Shown here piece by piece: positions 62,895 to 64,000 of a DNA stretch of 64,000 bases. How positions within the stretch are numbered: position 1 is the stretch's first letter; each line of letters begins with the position of its first letter. Below the pieces are notes generated by a model. That model was not told where the DNA came from, made no database searches, and was given only the letters and a program-made list of their open reading frames with translations. The position numbers were made by a program, and so were the translations under genes. Source of the stretch: Dendrolimus kikuchii (Eukaryota > Arthropoda > Insecta > Lepidoptera > Lasiocampidae); the NCBI GenBank assembly GCA_019925095.2, contig CM034392.1:9229887-9293886 (forward strand), read 5' to 3'.

Positions 62895-64000
62895 TGGTAT
62901 AGAAGAAATATTAAGGTCAAATTACAGAGTTCGTTCAGCGACCCCTACTTAAGTACGTAATATAAACTACCATTGCGCATGAGTTTAGCACACAGCATAT
63001 CATTTACGAGTATCTGGTAAATATTTATAGCGTGAAGACAGCCGGGCGCAATTAGCATGTCTATCTGTCATCGCGGATCCTGCGCACGAGTGCTATCATA
63101 TGAAGTAAACATATTTATTTGAAAATAGAATGTTACAGAATATCGAACGTCTAATGTCTGTCCTGCTGGTGCAAAAACTTTCAGTATTAGTTATTTTCAG
63201 AACGCAATTTTTTTGGAATGGTAAAATCGTTCTTGATTTTTAGGGTTCCGTACTAATCTTGGCAGATTGAAGGAAATAGATAATTCTCACAATAATTTTT
63301 CTCAAAAATCGTTGGGATACGCTGTCTGAGACTTTACTAGTCCAGACGGCTTTGGCATGGCATCTTGGTCATGATACCCACTAGATGGCAGTAATAGTTA
63401 TAAATATGTAGGTATATTCGTCAGAAGTATTTACATTCAAACATAAACCCAGCAAGATACCAAAATGGATGATATCATATACGAAAATTTAATACAACAT
63501 TTCTGTATCTAGTAATCTCTAAATGTGTGTTTGTTTGCCGATTAAAAAAATATGATTACATAGAAATAATTCTGTCCATCTTACCTTTGATAAAAAATTG
63601 TATGCAATTTTTGACATAACATAAATTTCATAATTTTAACGAGTAAGGTAAGGCATAAGAAACCGGCATTAAAGAAAAAAAAATGATTAGAATATTTACA
63701 TATGCACTTTAAACGTTCAAAATCTTAGGAAATTGAAGATTTAAATTCAGGCTGTATTATTTGGTATCTTTGACGTATTTTCAAACTATTTGTTGTTACT
63801 GACTACTCCAAAAGGGATAGCAGCGTGATGTCAATAAAAAACGTTCAACTAATAACATCCAATCATTTTACGATTGTATGTTAAAAGTACGTTTACCGTG
63901 CGTAATGGTATCGTCGTCGGGTCGACGGCCGTGCGAGCATAACAGCTATATACAAGTACACGAGTAAGAATGAGATGCAAAAGCGAACTGACGGCTAATA
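62895..64000. other. Anonymous AT-rich stretch
   Basis: No gene supported. GTCATGATACCCACTAGATGG at 63,370-63,390 repeats a motif at 33,600. GGGTTCCGTACTAATC at 63,243 is a common repeat terminus. Confidence 0.4.

Noticed and set aside
1..64000. CRISPR arrays, bacterial operons, rRNA genes
   Set aside because: No regularly spaced direct repeats, ribosomal motifs or bacterial genes; the compact gene block at 40,483-46,510 is a Polinton, not a bacterial operon.

Overview
The window is AT-rich, repeat-dense nuclear DNA of an insect, most probably a moth or butterfly. The evidence is the repeat content: tRNA-headed SINEs, R1-clade, Jockey-type and RTE-type non-LTR relics, a Ty1/copia relic, and short 3'-end retroposons of types I recognise from lepidopteran genomes. 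I found no convincing host protein-coding gene, rRNA, tRNA or CRISPR array. Almost all other open frames are short, unrelated to known families and scattered through AT-rich DNA.

The centrepiece is a Polinton/Maverick (adintovirus-like) virus-transposon at about 38,067-46,895. All genes of its unique part lie on the plus strand: a C-terminal fragment of protein-primed DNA polymerase B; an FtsK/HerA-type packaging ATPase; a small basic protein with a hydrophobic tail; a conserved protein of unknown role; an integrase with a chromodomain; a penton-like minor capsid protein; a basic glycine-rich pVI/pX-like protein; a double-jelly-roll major capsid protein; and an adenain-type cysteine protease. 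From the ATPase to the major capsid gene the frames overlap or are 2-11 bases apart. The integrase, assembly and maturation frames are uninterrupted, but the polymerase lacks its N-terminal part.

The element is bounded by a nearly perfect 1.46-kb inverted repeat that contains genes: a complete protease gene and the last 154 codons of the major capsid gene. The left arm stops exactly where the surviving polymerase frame begins, so an inverted copy of the right end seems to have replaced the left end and the front of the polymerase gene. No clean 6-bp target duplication is visible. The left flank is a retroposon copy that does not resume on the right.

Layout of the rest. 1-5,200: SINE head, RTE-like repeat, a retroposon with a nested insertion, a coding relic. 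5,740-6,760: LINE 3' region carrying a hAT-type MITE with an 8-bp target duplication. 6,760-16,840: mostly anonymous AT-rich DNA with a few LINE tails. 16,900-18,530: frameshifted Jockey-type LINE, GC-rich. 21,700-24,412: LINE relics, including a 5'-truncated R1-clade insertion with poly(A) and an 11-bp target duplication, a hairpin element and a broken copia polyprotein. 26,690-30,560: nested LINE and retroposon copies and two foldback elements. 32,700-38,062: SINE and retroposon copies and a CpG-rich patch. 47,390-48,010: 3' end of another LINE. 53,640-54,660: a degenerate minisatellite split by a retroposon. 57,515-57,795: a second copy of an unclassified repeat also found at 3,595-3,870.

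Read as a whole, the window is a graveyard of nested transposons into which a recent, rearranged Polinton has been placed.
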